Assembly: GCA_002559145.1 (NCBI GenBank)
Contig: NTXX01000011.1
Coordinates: 232,656-296,655 of the forward strand
From: Bacillus sp. AFS006103
GTDB taxonomy: Bacteria > Bacillota > Bacilli > Bacillales > Cytobacillaceae
DNA length: 64,000 bases
Direction of reading: 5' to 3'
Part shown: positions 25,304 through 34,034 of the stretch, in pieces
How positions within the stretch are numbered: the stretch's first letter is position 1
How the letters are laid out: the number at the start of each line of letters is the position of its first letter
Notes under the pieces: generated by a model
The model's input: only the letters and a program-made list of their open reading frames with translations
Told to the model about the DNA's origin: nothing
The model's database searches: none
Translations under genes and position numbers: made by a program

Positions 25304-26287
25304 ATGTCCAAAATTCTTATCTTTGCAACAATACAACAGGATGATTCCTTAAGCTCGGGTGCTAAAGAAGCACTGTCATTTGGCAGTCGATTGGCGAGTG
25401 CCACCGCCGGAAGTATAGAAGCTGTCCTGGTTGGATCCGAAAATACAACAGGTGCCAAGGAAGCCATTGCCCTTGGTGCAAGCAAGGTATATACCGTTAC
25501 GAATCCTATACTTGCAGAATATCAGGTTGAACTTTTCGTAGATAGCCTGTTCACGGTATTCCAACAGTCTGGTGCCGATGTGCTGCTTCTCTCCTTTGAT
25601 CGAATGGGTAAGGATCTAGCAGGTCGATTAGCCACACGCATTGGTGCGTCAGCCATAACAGAAGTGACTGATTTTAGAACCGAAGGCTCCAAGCTTACAT
25701 GGGTGCGCCCTATTTATGGTGATAAAGCATATGGTGAGTATTCAACCACTCGTTCGCAGGTGGTTGTAGGCATTCGCAAAAAAAGTCAGGAATTAGCAGT
25801 AACAGATTCAACTCGCACAGGTGAAATCATTTCAGTAGATTACTCCGTTCCAGAAGCTGTTGTCCTAACTAAGCTGGTTGTGAAAATACAGTCTGCCTTG
25901 TCAGATATTCGTCTTGAGGATGCTACAATTATCGTCGCCGGAGGTCGTGGACTTGGCGGGCCTGAAGGCTTTCAAGAACTGCAGTCTCTTGCAGAACTGC
26001 TGGGCGGGACTATCGGTGCTTCAAGGGCAGCATGTGACGCTGGATGGGTTCCTTCTAACCTGCAGGTAGGACAAACGGGTGCCGTTGTTGCACCGGACCT
26101 TTATATTGCGGTCGGAATATCAGGTGCCAGTCAGCATCTAGCAGGCATTACCAGTGCGAAGACTGTTGTTGCCATCAACACAGATTCAGAAGCGCCGATT
26201 TTTAAAAGGGCCAATCTTGGTGTGATAGCTGACTATAAGACGGTAATACCAGCACTTACGGAAAAACTGAAAAAGGTACTAGTTTAA
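25304..26287 (+). CDS. etfA: Electron transfer flavoprotein alpha subunit
   Basis: A 327-residue EtfA. The C-terminal FAD domain is complete: VAGGRGLGGPEGF (about 206-218), GASRAACDAGWVP, QVGQTGAVVAPDLYIAVGISG and the last stretch INTDSEAPIFKRANLGVIADY. The N-terminal domain (1-190) is shorter in conserved motif. It pairs with EtfB, 15 bp upstream, as the heterodimer carrying FAD and AMP. AGGAGG precedes the start. Followed by a 160-bp gap and the convergent adhE. Confidence 0.93.
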   Translation: MSKILIFATIQQDDSLSSGAKEALSFGSRLASATAGSIEAVLVGSENTTGAKEAIALGASKVYTVTNPILAEYQVELFVDSLFTVFQQSGADVLLLSFDRMGKDLAGRLATRIGASAITEVTDFRTEGSKLTWVRPIYGDKAYGEYSTTRSQVVVGIRKKSQELAVTDSTRTGEIISVDYSVPEAVVLTKLVVKIQSALSDIRLEDATIIVAGGRGLGGPEGFQELQSLAELLGGTIGASRAACDAGWVPSNLQVGQTGAVVAPDLYIAVGISGASQHLAGITSAKTVVAINTDSEAPIFKRANLGVIADYKTVIPALTEKLKKVLV

Positions 26288-26408
26288 ATTAAAAATGTCT
26301 CTTTATTACGTGATGGGAATTGGATTATACAAGATGTAAATTGGAAGAATAATAGAGGGGAAAACGGGGTATGAGATAGATAGACTGAAGGTCTATTAAA
26401 TAGGAAAA

Positions 26409-26436
26409 GGCGCATGAATGATTAATGTCATGCGCC
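26409..26436 (-). terminator. Terminator of adhE (works both ways)
   Basis: GGCGCATGA / TCATGCGCC form a 9-bp GC-rich stem. On the minus strand it is followed by TTTTCC, ending adhE; on the + strand it follows etfA. Confidence 0.75.
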
Positions 26437-26447
26437 CACTTTTATCA

Positions 26448-29057
26448 TCATAAAATTTGAACACCTTTATAAGCCTGTCTCAAAATTTCGGCTAGTTCTT
26501 TTACAAGCGGACGCTTGGGATTTACGTTTGTATCTGGATCATTAAAGGCATGTAAGGCCAGAGTGTCTATTTTGTTTTCATATACAGAAGGGGCAACGCC
26601 GCATTCTTCCACACTCATCGGCATATCTAGTTCTTCGGCAAGCTCGAGAATGGCACCGATTAGACTGTCAATCCCTTCTTCGGTGGTTTGGGCTGGTAAG
26701 CCAAGCATTTTGGCAAGCTCTGCATAGCGTTTATCTGCAACAAAGTTTTGATAGCCGGCAAACGGCGTGAATTTAGTTGGTTTAGTTGCATTAAAACGAA
26801 TAACATGCGGGAGTAAGATGGAATTTGCACGTCCATGTGCAATAGTAAACTCTGCACCTAGCGAATGGGCCAAGCTATGGTTAATACCTAAAAATGCATT
26901 ATTGAAGGCCATTCCGGCAATGGTGGAAGCATAATGCATTTTCTCGCGGGCTACTTCATCAAGACCGTTCCGGTAGGCTCTTGGCAGATACTCAAAAACT
27001 AGCTGAATTGCTTTGATAATTTGACCGTCTGTAAAGTCGTTAGATACCACGGACACATAGGCTTCAAGTGCATGTGTAAGTACATCCATTCCTGTATCAG
27101 CTGTAATATGCTTAGGAACGGTCCTTGCGAATTGTGAATCGATAATTGCGATGTTCGGTAAAAGTTCTGGGTCAGAAAGTGGATATTTAATATTTGTCTT
27201 TTTATCCGTAATGACGGCGAACGATGTGACCTCAGAGCCAGTCCCAGAAGTAGTTGGAATAGCAATAAGCTTCGCCCTCGTTCCTAGCTTTGGATAGGTA
27301 AATACCCGTTTTCTTGGATTTAGGAACTTTTGCTTTAAGGCTGAGAAGTCAGTATCAGGATATTCGTAAAATAGCCACATTCCTTTTGCAGCATCCAATA
27401 CAGAGCCGCCGCCTAGAGCAATGATGACATCTGGTCCAGAGTGCCTCATTAGGTTTGCACCTTTCAGGACCGTCTCTAAGCTCGGATCTGGTTCTACCTC
27501 AGAAAAGATGTCGAACTCGATAAAATCTGGACGTTTTTTGAGATAATGGAGGATCTTCTCAACGTAACCATTTTTAACTGCGCTAGGGCTTGTTACAATA
27601 AATGCTTTGGTAATGTTAGGGATTACCTCTAGAGCTTGGACAGAGTTCTTCTTATAATAAATCTGCGGCGGTGTCCGTAAAACTTGGGCATTGATATTTC
27701 TTTTTGCCACCTTCTTAATATTAATTAGGTTTAGCGCACCTACATTCGTAGATACAGAATTTCCTCCATAGGTGCCGCAGCCAAGAGTCAGGGTTGGTAG
27801 AAAATCATTGTAAACATTTCCGGTTGCCCCTTGGGCGGAGGGTGTATTCACAAGAATCCTGCCTGCTCTCATCCTTAATGCGAACAGTTCGATGACATCA
27901 TCGTTAAAGGTATGAATGGAGGCGGTGTGACCGAGCCCTCCATATTCCAATGTTTCCTCGGCAATTCTTAGTCCTTCTTCTAAACTATTTGCTTTATAGC
28001 AAGCAAGAATTGGGCTTAATTTTTCACAAGAAAGAGGATATTGTGGACCTACTCCAGCTAATTCAGCGACCAAAATCTTTGTATCAGCAGGCACATCAAT
28101 CCCTGCCATTTCGGCGATTTTCGAGGCAGGCAATCCGACAACCATCGGATTAAGTGAGCTAGTAACCTCTTTAATGGCGATTTTTTCTAACAATTGTTTT
28201 TCGTCTTCATTAAGGAAATAACAATTATTGGCCATCATTTCTGTGACAACTTCGGAATAGATTTCTTTATCGATAATGAGCGCTTGCTCAGATGCACAAA
28301 TCATTCCGTTATCATAGGTTTTTGATAAAATTAAATCTTGAACAGAGTTCTTGATATTGGCTGTCTTTTCAAAATAACAAGGGACATTTCCAGGTCCGAC
28401 ACCAACCGCGGGTTTCCCGGAACTATAAGCAGCTTTTACCATACTCGACCCGCCAGTCGCAAGAATAAGTGAGACTTTGGGATGCCGCATAAGTGTATTA
28501 ACGGAGTCACGTGAGGTATCATCCAACCACTGAATACAATTTTCCGGAGCACCAGCCTTAATTGCTGCATCTCTTAACAGTTTTGCTGTTACGATACCAG
28601 TATTTTGACCCAAATGGTGAAAAGAAAAAATAATCGGGTTTCTCGTTTTTAAGGAAATAAGGGATTTATAAATGACCGTTGAAGCGGGATTTGTAACAGG
28701 AACTAGTGCAGCAATCACTCCGACAGGCTCGGCCATTTCATAGGTTCCATCATGCTCGTTTTCACTAATAATTCCTGCCGTTCTTAGGTCACGGATACTG
28801 TGATAAATCATTTCAGTTGCAAACATATTCTTAGATATTTTGTCCTCAAACAGTCCTCTTTTTGTTTCCTCAACAGCCATTTTTGCTAGATGTACGTGGT
28901 TTTCTAGTGCAGTAAGGGCCATTTCTTTGACAATTTCATCGACCATTTCTTGGGTAAAGGTGCGGAATTCCACTAACGCCTGCGCTCCTTTATTGGCTAT
29001 ATGATCTACCATCGCACCGGTTTGCTTTTGTTCGAGCACCTTTTCGTCTACTGCCAT
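26448..29057 (-). CDS. adhE: Bifunctional acetaldehyde-CoA/alcohol dehydrogenase AdhE
   Basis: The 869-residue protein has an N-terminal CoA-acylating aldehyde dehydrogenase (about 1-440; MVKAAYSSGKPAVGVGPGN, catalytic Cys in NGMICASEQ) and a C-terminal Fe-dependent alcohol dehydrogenase (about 450-869; GGGSVLDAAKGM, IPTTSGTGSEVTSFAVI, and iron-binding His residues in HALEAYVS..., GINHSLAHSLG, AHGRANS). It reduces acetyl-CoA to ethanol during fermentation, or oxidises acetaldehyde. Beside a meta-cleavage cluster without an acylating acetaldehyde dehydrogenase gene, it could also take up the acetaldehyde product. Strong GGGGAGGA site before ATG. I saw no clear Rex-type operator upstream. Confidence 0.95.
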   Translation of the reverse strand: MAVDEKVLEQKQTGAMVDHIANKGAQALVEFRTFTQEMVDEIVKEMALTALENHVHLAKMAVEETKRGLFEDKISKNMFATEMIYHSIRDLRTAGIISENEHDGTYEMAEPVGVIAALVPVTNPASTVIYKSLISLKTRNPIIFSFHHLGQNTGIVTAKLLRDAAIKAGAPENCIQWLDDTSRDSVNTLMRHPKVSLILATGGSSMVKAAYSSGKPAVGVGPGNVPCYFEKTANIKNSVQDLILSKTYDNGMICASEQALIIDKEIYSEVVTEMMANNCYFLNEDEKQLLEKIAIKEVTSSLNPMVVGLPASKIAEMAGIDVPADTKILVAELAGVGPQYPLSCEKLSPILACYKANSLEEGLRIAEETLEYGGLGHTASIHTFNDDVIELFALRMRAGRILVNTPSAQGATGNVYNDFLPTLTLGCGTYGGNSVSTNVGALNLINIKKVAKRNINAQVLRTPPQIYYKKNSVQALEVIPNITKAFIVTSPSAVKNGYVEKILHYLKKRPDFIEFDIFSEVEPDPSLETVLKGANLMRHSGPDVIIALGGGSVLDAAKGMWLFYEYPDTDFSALKQKFLNPRKRVFTYPKLGTRAKLIAIPTTSGTGSEVTSFAVITDKKTNIKYPLSDPELLPNIAIIDSQFARTVPKHITADTGMDVLTHALEAYVSVVSNDFTDGQIIKAIQLVFEYLPRAYRNGLDEVAREKMHYASTIAGMAFNNAFLGINHSLAHSLGAEFTIAHGRANSILLPHVIRFNATKPTKFTPFAGYQNFVADKRYAELAKMLGLPAQTTEEGIDSLIGAILELAEELDMPMSVEECGVAPSVYENKIDTLALHAFNDPDTNVNPKRPLVKELAEILRQAYKGVQIL

Positions 29058-29351
29058 AAAAAATTCCTCCCCATAAAATAAACTATTAAATCTAACCTGT
29101 CATAAAATATAGCAATGAATTTCGTAGAAATTTGTTGAAAGGTGAGGAGAAATTTGGCGAATCACTCTTATTTTGATAATGTTCAAAAAAAATTCGAAAA
29201 GAGAAATTGCACTACGGTTACGCACTTAAAAGTTAATTTCTGTTATTCGGTTAATGTATAAAACTTCACAGTGTTAAGAAAGATTGTAGTATATAGTGGA
29301 GAGGTACTATGTTATCCAATGAAAATATTTCTGACTGAAAGGTTGGCCAAA

Positions 29352-30236
29352 ATGAAAAAAATATCTGTCTTCATAATGTGTCTTATTATACTAATTATCT
29401 CAGGCTGTGGAGCATCAAAGGGTCTCACTGTGAAGCTTTCAACGCCAAAAACGTTTACACCGGAAAAAATATATGCGATGCAATTTACCGTTATGGACAA
29501 ACAGGGAAAACCTGTTGAAGATGCTAAAGTAAGTGCTGATTTAACGATGAAAAACATGGATCACGGAACCACTCCTGTCGCTGTGGAAGAAATAGGTGAG
29601 GGTAAATATATTGGAACGGCTAGTTTAGCAATGAACGGTGACTGGGTAGCTTCCATTAAGGTGGAACATAATGGGGAAATGGTAGAGGATGAAAAGGAAT
29701 TTTCCGTCGAAGCAAAAACATTGGAAAATGCTCATAAAGTGACAAAAGAAGTTACCATACCAGATTTTAAGTTAATCGACGAGAACGGAAAGCCAGTGAC
29801 AAAGAAGGATCTGATCGGAAAAACCGTCGTAATGACCTTTACATATGTGAATTGCGTCGATCCAAATGCCTGTCCAGTTTTATTGGGTAATTTTAGCAAC
29901 TTGCAGCAGGATTTGAAATCGAAGGGAACCAATACAGATAATCTATTACTCGTTTCTGTTTCACTCGACCCAGAAAATGATACTCCAGAAGCGATGAAGG
30001 AACATGCAAAGAAAATGAATTTTGATATGTCCTACCTTAAAATGCTGACAGGTGATCTGAATGAGATTCAAAACTTGGCAGACACCCTTGGTGAACATTT
30101 CGAAAAAAAGGGTGCAGAAGTATTACATGAGAACAAAACCTTTATTTTTAATCAGGATGGAAAGTTGACTCATGAATTTTCAGGCAGCAACATCGATCGA
30201 AATGAATTGTATCAAGTAGTTAAAATGGGAAAATAA
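29352..30236 (+). CDS. SCO1/SenC-like lipoprotein with N-terminal YtkA-like domain
   Basis: A 294-residue lipoprotein: lipobox LIISGC with Cys19, an Ig-like YtkA/FixH-type region (about 25-120), then a thioredoxin-fold SCO domain (130-294). SCO proteins carry copper to cytochrome c oxidase through a CxxxC pair and a distal His. Here the pair is widened to C168-x5-C174 (NCVDPNACPV), and the His is His259 (VLHENKTFIF). It acts on the outer face of the membrane. The ATG at 29352 follows GAAAGG by 9 nt; upstream ATGs would bury the signal peptide. Monocistronic, with a terminator after it. Confidence 0.83.
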   Translation: MKKISVFIMCLIILIISGCGASKGLTVKLSTPKTFTPEKIYAMQFTVMDKQGKPVEDAKVSADLTMKNMDHGTTPVAVEEIGEGKYIGTASLAMNGDWVASIKVEHNGEMVEDEKEFSVEAKTLENAHKVTKEVTIPDFKLIDENGKPVTKKDLIGKTVVMTFTYVNCVDPNACPVLLGNFSNLQQDLKSKGTNTDNLLLVSVSLDPENDTPEAMKEHAKKMNFDMSYLKMLTGDLNEIQNLADTLGEHFEKKGAEVLHENKTFIFNQDGKLTHEFSGSNIDRNELYQVVKMGK

Positions 30237-30237
30237 C

Positions 30238-30276
30238 AAAAGGACCGCTACTTTATTAAATGGTAGCGGTCTTTTT
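30238..30276 (+). terminator. Terminator of the SCO-like gene
   Basis: AAAAGGACCGCTAC / GTAGCGGTCTTTTT, a strong stem around an 11-nt loop with a T-run. Confidence 0.9.
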
Positions 30277-30310
30277 GCTGGACCATGTTTTAAACTTAAC
30301 CAAAATCTTG

Positions 30311-31444
30311 TTAAGACTCTACTTCATGTATCTCTTTTTTATTTTTCATTAAAGATTTTCGGACCCAGGTAATAAGGAACAGGATCAGTGGAACGCCAGT
30401 TTGTAATGGTAAGTGAAGATATATTGGAACCCACTTTAATCCTACTATAAGGTGTTCAGCAAAGTTACTGGACATTTTTATTGAATAAATTAAGATTAGG
30501 ATCCCGAGAAGAAGTAAACAAGCTGCCTTCTGCTTTTTTTTCGTAAGGTGAAAAATACTAGCTAAGCCTAAATAGCCTGCATAAAAGAAGATTGTAATTT
30601 TTACAAAAACGCCAATAATTAACGTAGCAACAACAATGATATCTAATCGCTGAATGAAATTTCCTATATTTACTCGTCCAATAGTATCTAATAATGGAAA
30701 TTGTGAAATAGAAACACCTTTTGGTCCAAGTACGGCTATTTCTAATGCGATCGTGATACTTAACGTGAAACCACTTGCAAGCAAGGCATAAATGCCTATC
30801 TTTCGCCCATACTTATTTTTATTTAAATGTGGGAGTACCATGGTAAAGACAATCATTTCTCCAAATGGAAAGGTATAGGTTTGTTTAAAAACGGTGGAAG
30901 ATAAAGTTTTCCACCCGCTCTCAAAAAATGGAGCTAAATTTACGACCTCAACAATTCCAGAAAAATTGGTGAACATTATCCCAATAAAGCCTAAAAAGAT
31001 CATAATGAAAAACACGGACTCACTTGTTCTTCCGATTACCTCAATCCCTCTCGACAACCCATAGATAATTAACAGGATCATCAAACTGTTAATTATATAC
31101 AACGGAGTTTCATCTAATGCAGAAGTGATGAGCAAATCCCCGAAATCTCTCAACACCCGGGCAGCAATATATAGGAAATATAAACAATAAATAAATGCAA
31201 TTGGGGTCCCAATAAACTTTCCCAGTATTTTAATAATGTAACCTGTTAGTGGTTGATCAGGAAATTGCAAATAGAGATAAGAATAAATTTGATAAAGGCA
31301 TAACCCACCACCCATTCCTAATAAAATGGCTAACCAAGCGTCTTGTTTTGCTTGTAAACCTAATCCAACCACAATCGCACTTCCAAGCTCAAACAAATAC
31401 ATAAGACAAAATAATTGAAAAGGGCTAATCTTTTCTATACTCAT
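30311..31444 (-). CDS. GerAB-type spore germination permease, second B subunit
   Basis: A 377-residue membrane protein of the amino acid-polyamine-organocation (GerB) family, hydrophobic throughout, about 10 segments. It opens with the family pattern ISPFQLFCLMYLFELGSAIVVGLG and includes GNFIQRLDIIVVATLIIGVFVKI near 230-255, a stretch conserved in the neighbouring paralogue (GNFIQRIEVLAGGIFFIATFIKS). GerB subunits bind germinants in the inner spore membrane. The ATG at 31444 is used because AAGGGGGTG lies just upstream; the frame could start at the GTG within it. Last gene of the ger operon; 22 bp from the other B gene. Confidence 0.9.
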   Translation of the reverse strand: MSIEKISPFQLFCLMYLFELGSAIVVGLGLQAKQDAWLAILLGMGGGLCLYQIYSYLYLQFPDQPLTGYIIKILGKFIGTPIAFIYCLYFLYIAARVLRDFGDLLITSALDETPLYIINSLMILLIIYGLSRGIEVIGRTSESVFFIMIFLGFIGIMFTNFSGIVEVVNLAPFFESGWKTLSSTVFKQTYTFPFGEMIVFTMVLPHLNKNKYGRKIGIYALLASGFTLSITIALEIAVLGPKGVSISQFPLLDTIGRVNIGNFIQRLDIIVVATLIIGVFVKITIFFYAGYLGLASIFHLTKKKQKAACLLLLGILILIYSIKMSSNFAEHLIVGLKWVPIYLHLPLQTGVPLILFLITWVRKSLMKNKKEIHEVES

Positions 31445-31466
31445 TGAGAACACCCCCTTGAAACCC

Positions 31467-32564
31467 TTATTTTTTTCTGATAGTTCCTTTTATTGAATCA
31501 ATCATTAATAAAAGCAGGGGAATAAAAAATCCAAAAGTGACTGCTAAAGGGACCCAGGTTGATGAAATGAAGAGATTAAAATAAACTATATTCGGAGACA
31601 TTAGTGTTGCTAGGACAATGATAATCATTCCGAACGGAAAGGTTAACATATCATATCTTTTCAATCGAAAAATATGGGCAAAGCTTATTACTGTTGAATA
31701 AAAACTAATCGTGGATTTAATAAATGTTGCAATAAAAAAGATTCCTCCGGCCAGGACTTCAATTCTTTGAATGAAGTTCCCAATATTTATTTTTTGAGCT
31801 AATAAGTAAAAGGGGTAATTTATTTGGTCAATTAAATCAGTACCTAACACAAGAATAGAGAGGAGAACAATCGTTAGCAAAATAATGCCACCCGATAAAG
31901 TAGCAATAAATAACGCTTTCCCAATTTTTTGGGGAGCTGCGACAAGTGGTGCAATCATTAGAAAAATAACTAAATCTGAAAAAGGAACACCTAGTGAAAA
32001 AATACTAGCTTTTATTACTGGTTTTATTCCATCTTCTAGAATAGGGAATAAATTAGTTATGACAATTTCAGGTAATAGACAGAAAGTTAATAGGAAGAAA
32101 AATATCAGGACCCATGGGACAACCATTTCTGCCGTCCGAGAAATAGGTTCGATGCCAAGTCGTACGGCCAAGATAAGAAGGAGCATAAACGTTATCTCAA
32201 TCACTTCAATTGGTGTATCGGTAAGAATACTTGTGGTGATAAAATCACCAATAATCCGCAGCAAACCTGATGTAAGTAATAAAAAAAATAGAAAAAAAAG
32301 TAATGAGAGGGCTTTCCCCATCCATTTCCCAAGGATACTTTCATTAAATTCTATCAATGTTTTGTCAGGATAACGTTTTGAAAGAATTCCATACATGTAG
32401 GCGTGAAGAAATCCAAGACTTATCCCAACAATTATCCCCATCCAAGCATTTTGTTTAGCCGCTGCAACAAACAAAGGAGGACCTATTAAAATGGATGTAC
32501 CAATGCTATATAGCATGGCTAAGATAATAAACTGGACTTGAGAAATAACCCCTTTTTCAAGCAT
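31467..32564 (-). CDS. GerAB-type spore germination permease, first B subunit
   Basis: A 365-residue GerB-family membrane protein with the same layout as the gene after it. Start MLEKGVISQVQFIILAML, the segment INIGNFIQRIEVLAGGI near residue 255, and a short basic end (GTIRKK). The two copies are clearly divergent, so they probably recognise different germinants with a common A and C subunit. AAAGGGGGGA precedes the ATG. It is 16 bp from the small two-TM gene upstream. Confidence 0.9.
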   Translation of the reverse strand: MLEKGVISQVQFIILAMLYSIGTSILIGPPLFVAAAKQNAWMGIIVGISLGFLHAYMYGILSKRYPDKTLIEFNESILGKWMGKALSLLFFLFFLLLTSGLLRIIGDFITTSILTDTPIEVIEITFMLLLILAVRLGIEPISRTAEMVVPWVLIFFFLLTFCLLPEIVITNLFPILEDGIKPVIKASIFSLGVPFSDLVIFLMIAPLVAAPQKIGKALFIATLSGGIILLTIVLLSILVLGTDLIDQINYPFYLLAQKINIGNFIQRIEVLAGGIFFIATFIKSTISFYSTVISFAHIFRLKRYDMLTFPFGMIIIVLATLMSPNIVYFNLFISSTWVPLAVTFGFFIPLLLLMIDSIKGTIRKK

Positions 32565-32580
32565 CCATAGTCCCCCCTTT

Positions 32581-32814
32581 TTACTTTAAGTTAAGGTATA
32601 GCCAATTACTAAAAGGTTTAATGAATATAGTAAACCAATTGACCGGATTCGGTAAATCGATTTCTAAGGCTAAAAGTATACTAAAGAATGTTGCAAAAGA
32701 GAGTATTAGCAGAAAGAAAATGCTTTCCTTCACTAATTTGCTCTTCATCAAATGCGGTAACTCTAATAAAGTAATCAAAATAGAGATAATCAGGATTAAA
32801 ATACTATTAAACAA
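32581..32814 (-). CDS. Small two-TM protein of the ger operon (D-subunit type)
   Basis: A 77-residue protein with two hydrophobic stretches (about 1-20 and 32-52) and a polar hairpin between them (ELPHLMKSKLVKES). Small two-TM proteins encoded in ger operons (D subunits) are known to modulate receptor function in Bacillus. This product has the right size, topology and position, between C and B. It begins at TTG 32814, with GGAG inside the end of the C-subunit gene, so translation is probably coupled. Sequence similarity to named D subunits could not be tested. Confidence 0.65.
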   Translation of the reverse strand: MFNSILILIISILITLLELPHLMKSKLVKESIFFLLILSFATFFSILLALEIDLPNPVNWFTIFIKPFSNWLYLNLK

Positions 32815-32821
32815 AAATGGA

Positions 32822-34009
32822 TTACTCCTTTTTTAGAAATGATTGGTTTACAGTTCCCGTTCTCCTGACTTTGAAATTGGAATGAATCTTTACAGGCAAT
32901 TGTACAAATTCTTGATCCCAATTATTTTTTAAGCTTTTCCATGCCTTTGGATTTGCGCGGTGAATGACCTCGCCAAACCCATAAATATCTACCCCTAATT
33001 TTTTAGCCTTTTTAATGGAAGTTTGAAGAATATCAACATTAACTTTATCCGTATTTGCCTCTATTTTCTTAATTGCTGCTGGATCCGTTAAATCGATTTG
33101 GCACGCAACTTCTGCGATATTAGCTTCAGAACTCACATAAACATCAATTCTTGGATGACCATTAATGAACTTTGCTTTGACTTTTGTTTTTGAACGAATA
33201 ACTTCTACAATAAGTTCACCCTTACTTTCACAAGGTATTGGACCTACGGTATTTTCAACTTTATCTTTTATATAGTTGTACCCCTTACTCTCCTTTTCAT
33301 TAAGCCATCCGACTAATTTATCTTTCTTGAATACGGCAATATTTATATATTTTAATCGAGCATCTTGATTGATTTTCTCAACATTATCCATTAATTGTCC
33401 TTTATGACGATTTCCTTTTATCGTGATGCCAGTCAGGACAGGATTATTTCCCTCACTTGTTAAGGAAGATATTAACTCATCCATCTGAATGGCAACCGTT
33501 GGTGCCCATGCCTTTTGAGATGTTTCAAGGGAGGAGCGCATTTTTTGGGCTGGGATTTTTTCAATTGATGTTAAATTTTTTAGAATTTGCGACGCTTTGA
33601 GGTCTCTAGAAACAACAATATAAAAGTCTTTTCGAAATTCTGGATCCCTTGTTAAAAAATCTAATGTATTATTCATACCTTCTTTAGCCACTTCCTCACT
33701 GATGACAAGCATTTGAAGATGTGAAAAATACAGTTTTCTCGGAGTGGTGGTTGTCATTCTACGAACGGCCTCGAATATATGGTTTCCTTTTTCAGAATAG
33801 GTTGTAACAGGTGCTCGACCACCTCCATTAGCATTAGTGGAAACTTGACCAGGATCAATTACTTGTGCCGTAACAAGGTATTTGTCACCTGCTTTATCAA
33901 TGGCCACTGCGGCAACGATAGCAAGCTCATTTAATTCTCTTCTATTCCAGCATCCTGATAGAAGCGGAATGAAAACCACAATGATCAATAACCAAGATAA
34001 CTTTTTCAT
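32822..34009 (-). CDS. GerC-type germinant receptor lipoprotein
   Basis: A 395-residue Ger(x)C-family lipoprotein. The signal is MKKLSWLLIIVVFIPLLSGC with Cys20 as lipidation site, followed directly by WNRRELNELAIV, the family's first conserved block. Three soluble domains follow: one with YSEKGNHIFEAVRRMT and KLYFSHLQMLVISEE (about 75-115), and a C-terminal one ending with KKLGVDIYGFGEVIHRANPKAW. It sits on the outer surface of the inner spore membrane. AAAGGATGA precedes ATG. It follows the A-subunit gene by 25 bp. Confidence 0.93.
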   Translation of the reverse strand: MKKLSWLLIIVVFIPLLSGCWNRRELNELAIVAAVAIDKAGDKYLVTAQVIDPGQVSTNANGGGRAPVTTYSEKGNHIFEAVRRMTTTTPRKLYFSHLQMLVISEEVAKEGMNNTLDFLTRDPEFRKDFYIVVSRDLKASQILKNLTSIEKIPAQKMRSSLETSQKAWAPTVAIQMDELISSLTSEGNNPVLTGITIKGNRHKGQLMDNVEKINQDARLKYINIAVFKKDKLVGWLNEKESKGYNYIKDKVENTVGPIPCESKGELIVEVIRSKTKVKAKFINGHPRIDVYVSSEANIAEVACQIDLTDPAAIKKIEANTDKVNVDILQTSIKKAKKLGVDIYGFGEVIHRANPKAWKSLKNNWDQEFVQLPVKIHSNFKVRRTGTVNQSFLKKE

Positions 34010-34034
34010 TTTAGTTCATCCTTTTCAATGGAAA

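Noticed and set aside
29058..29351. Rex or other redox operator upstream of adhE
   Set aside because: No match to the TTGTGA-N6-TCACAA type was found by eye.
31885..32373. 162-codon frame on the + strand opposite a ger B gene
   Set aside because: Shadow of the minus-strand permease gene, which has a strong family match and its own ribosome site.
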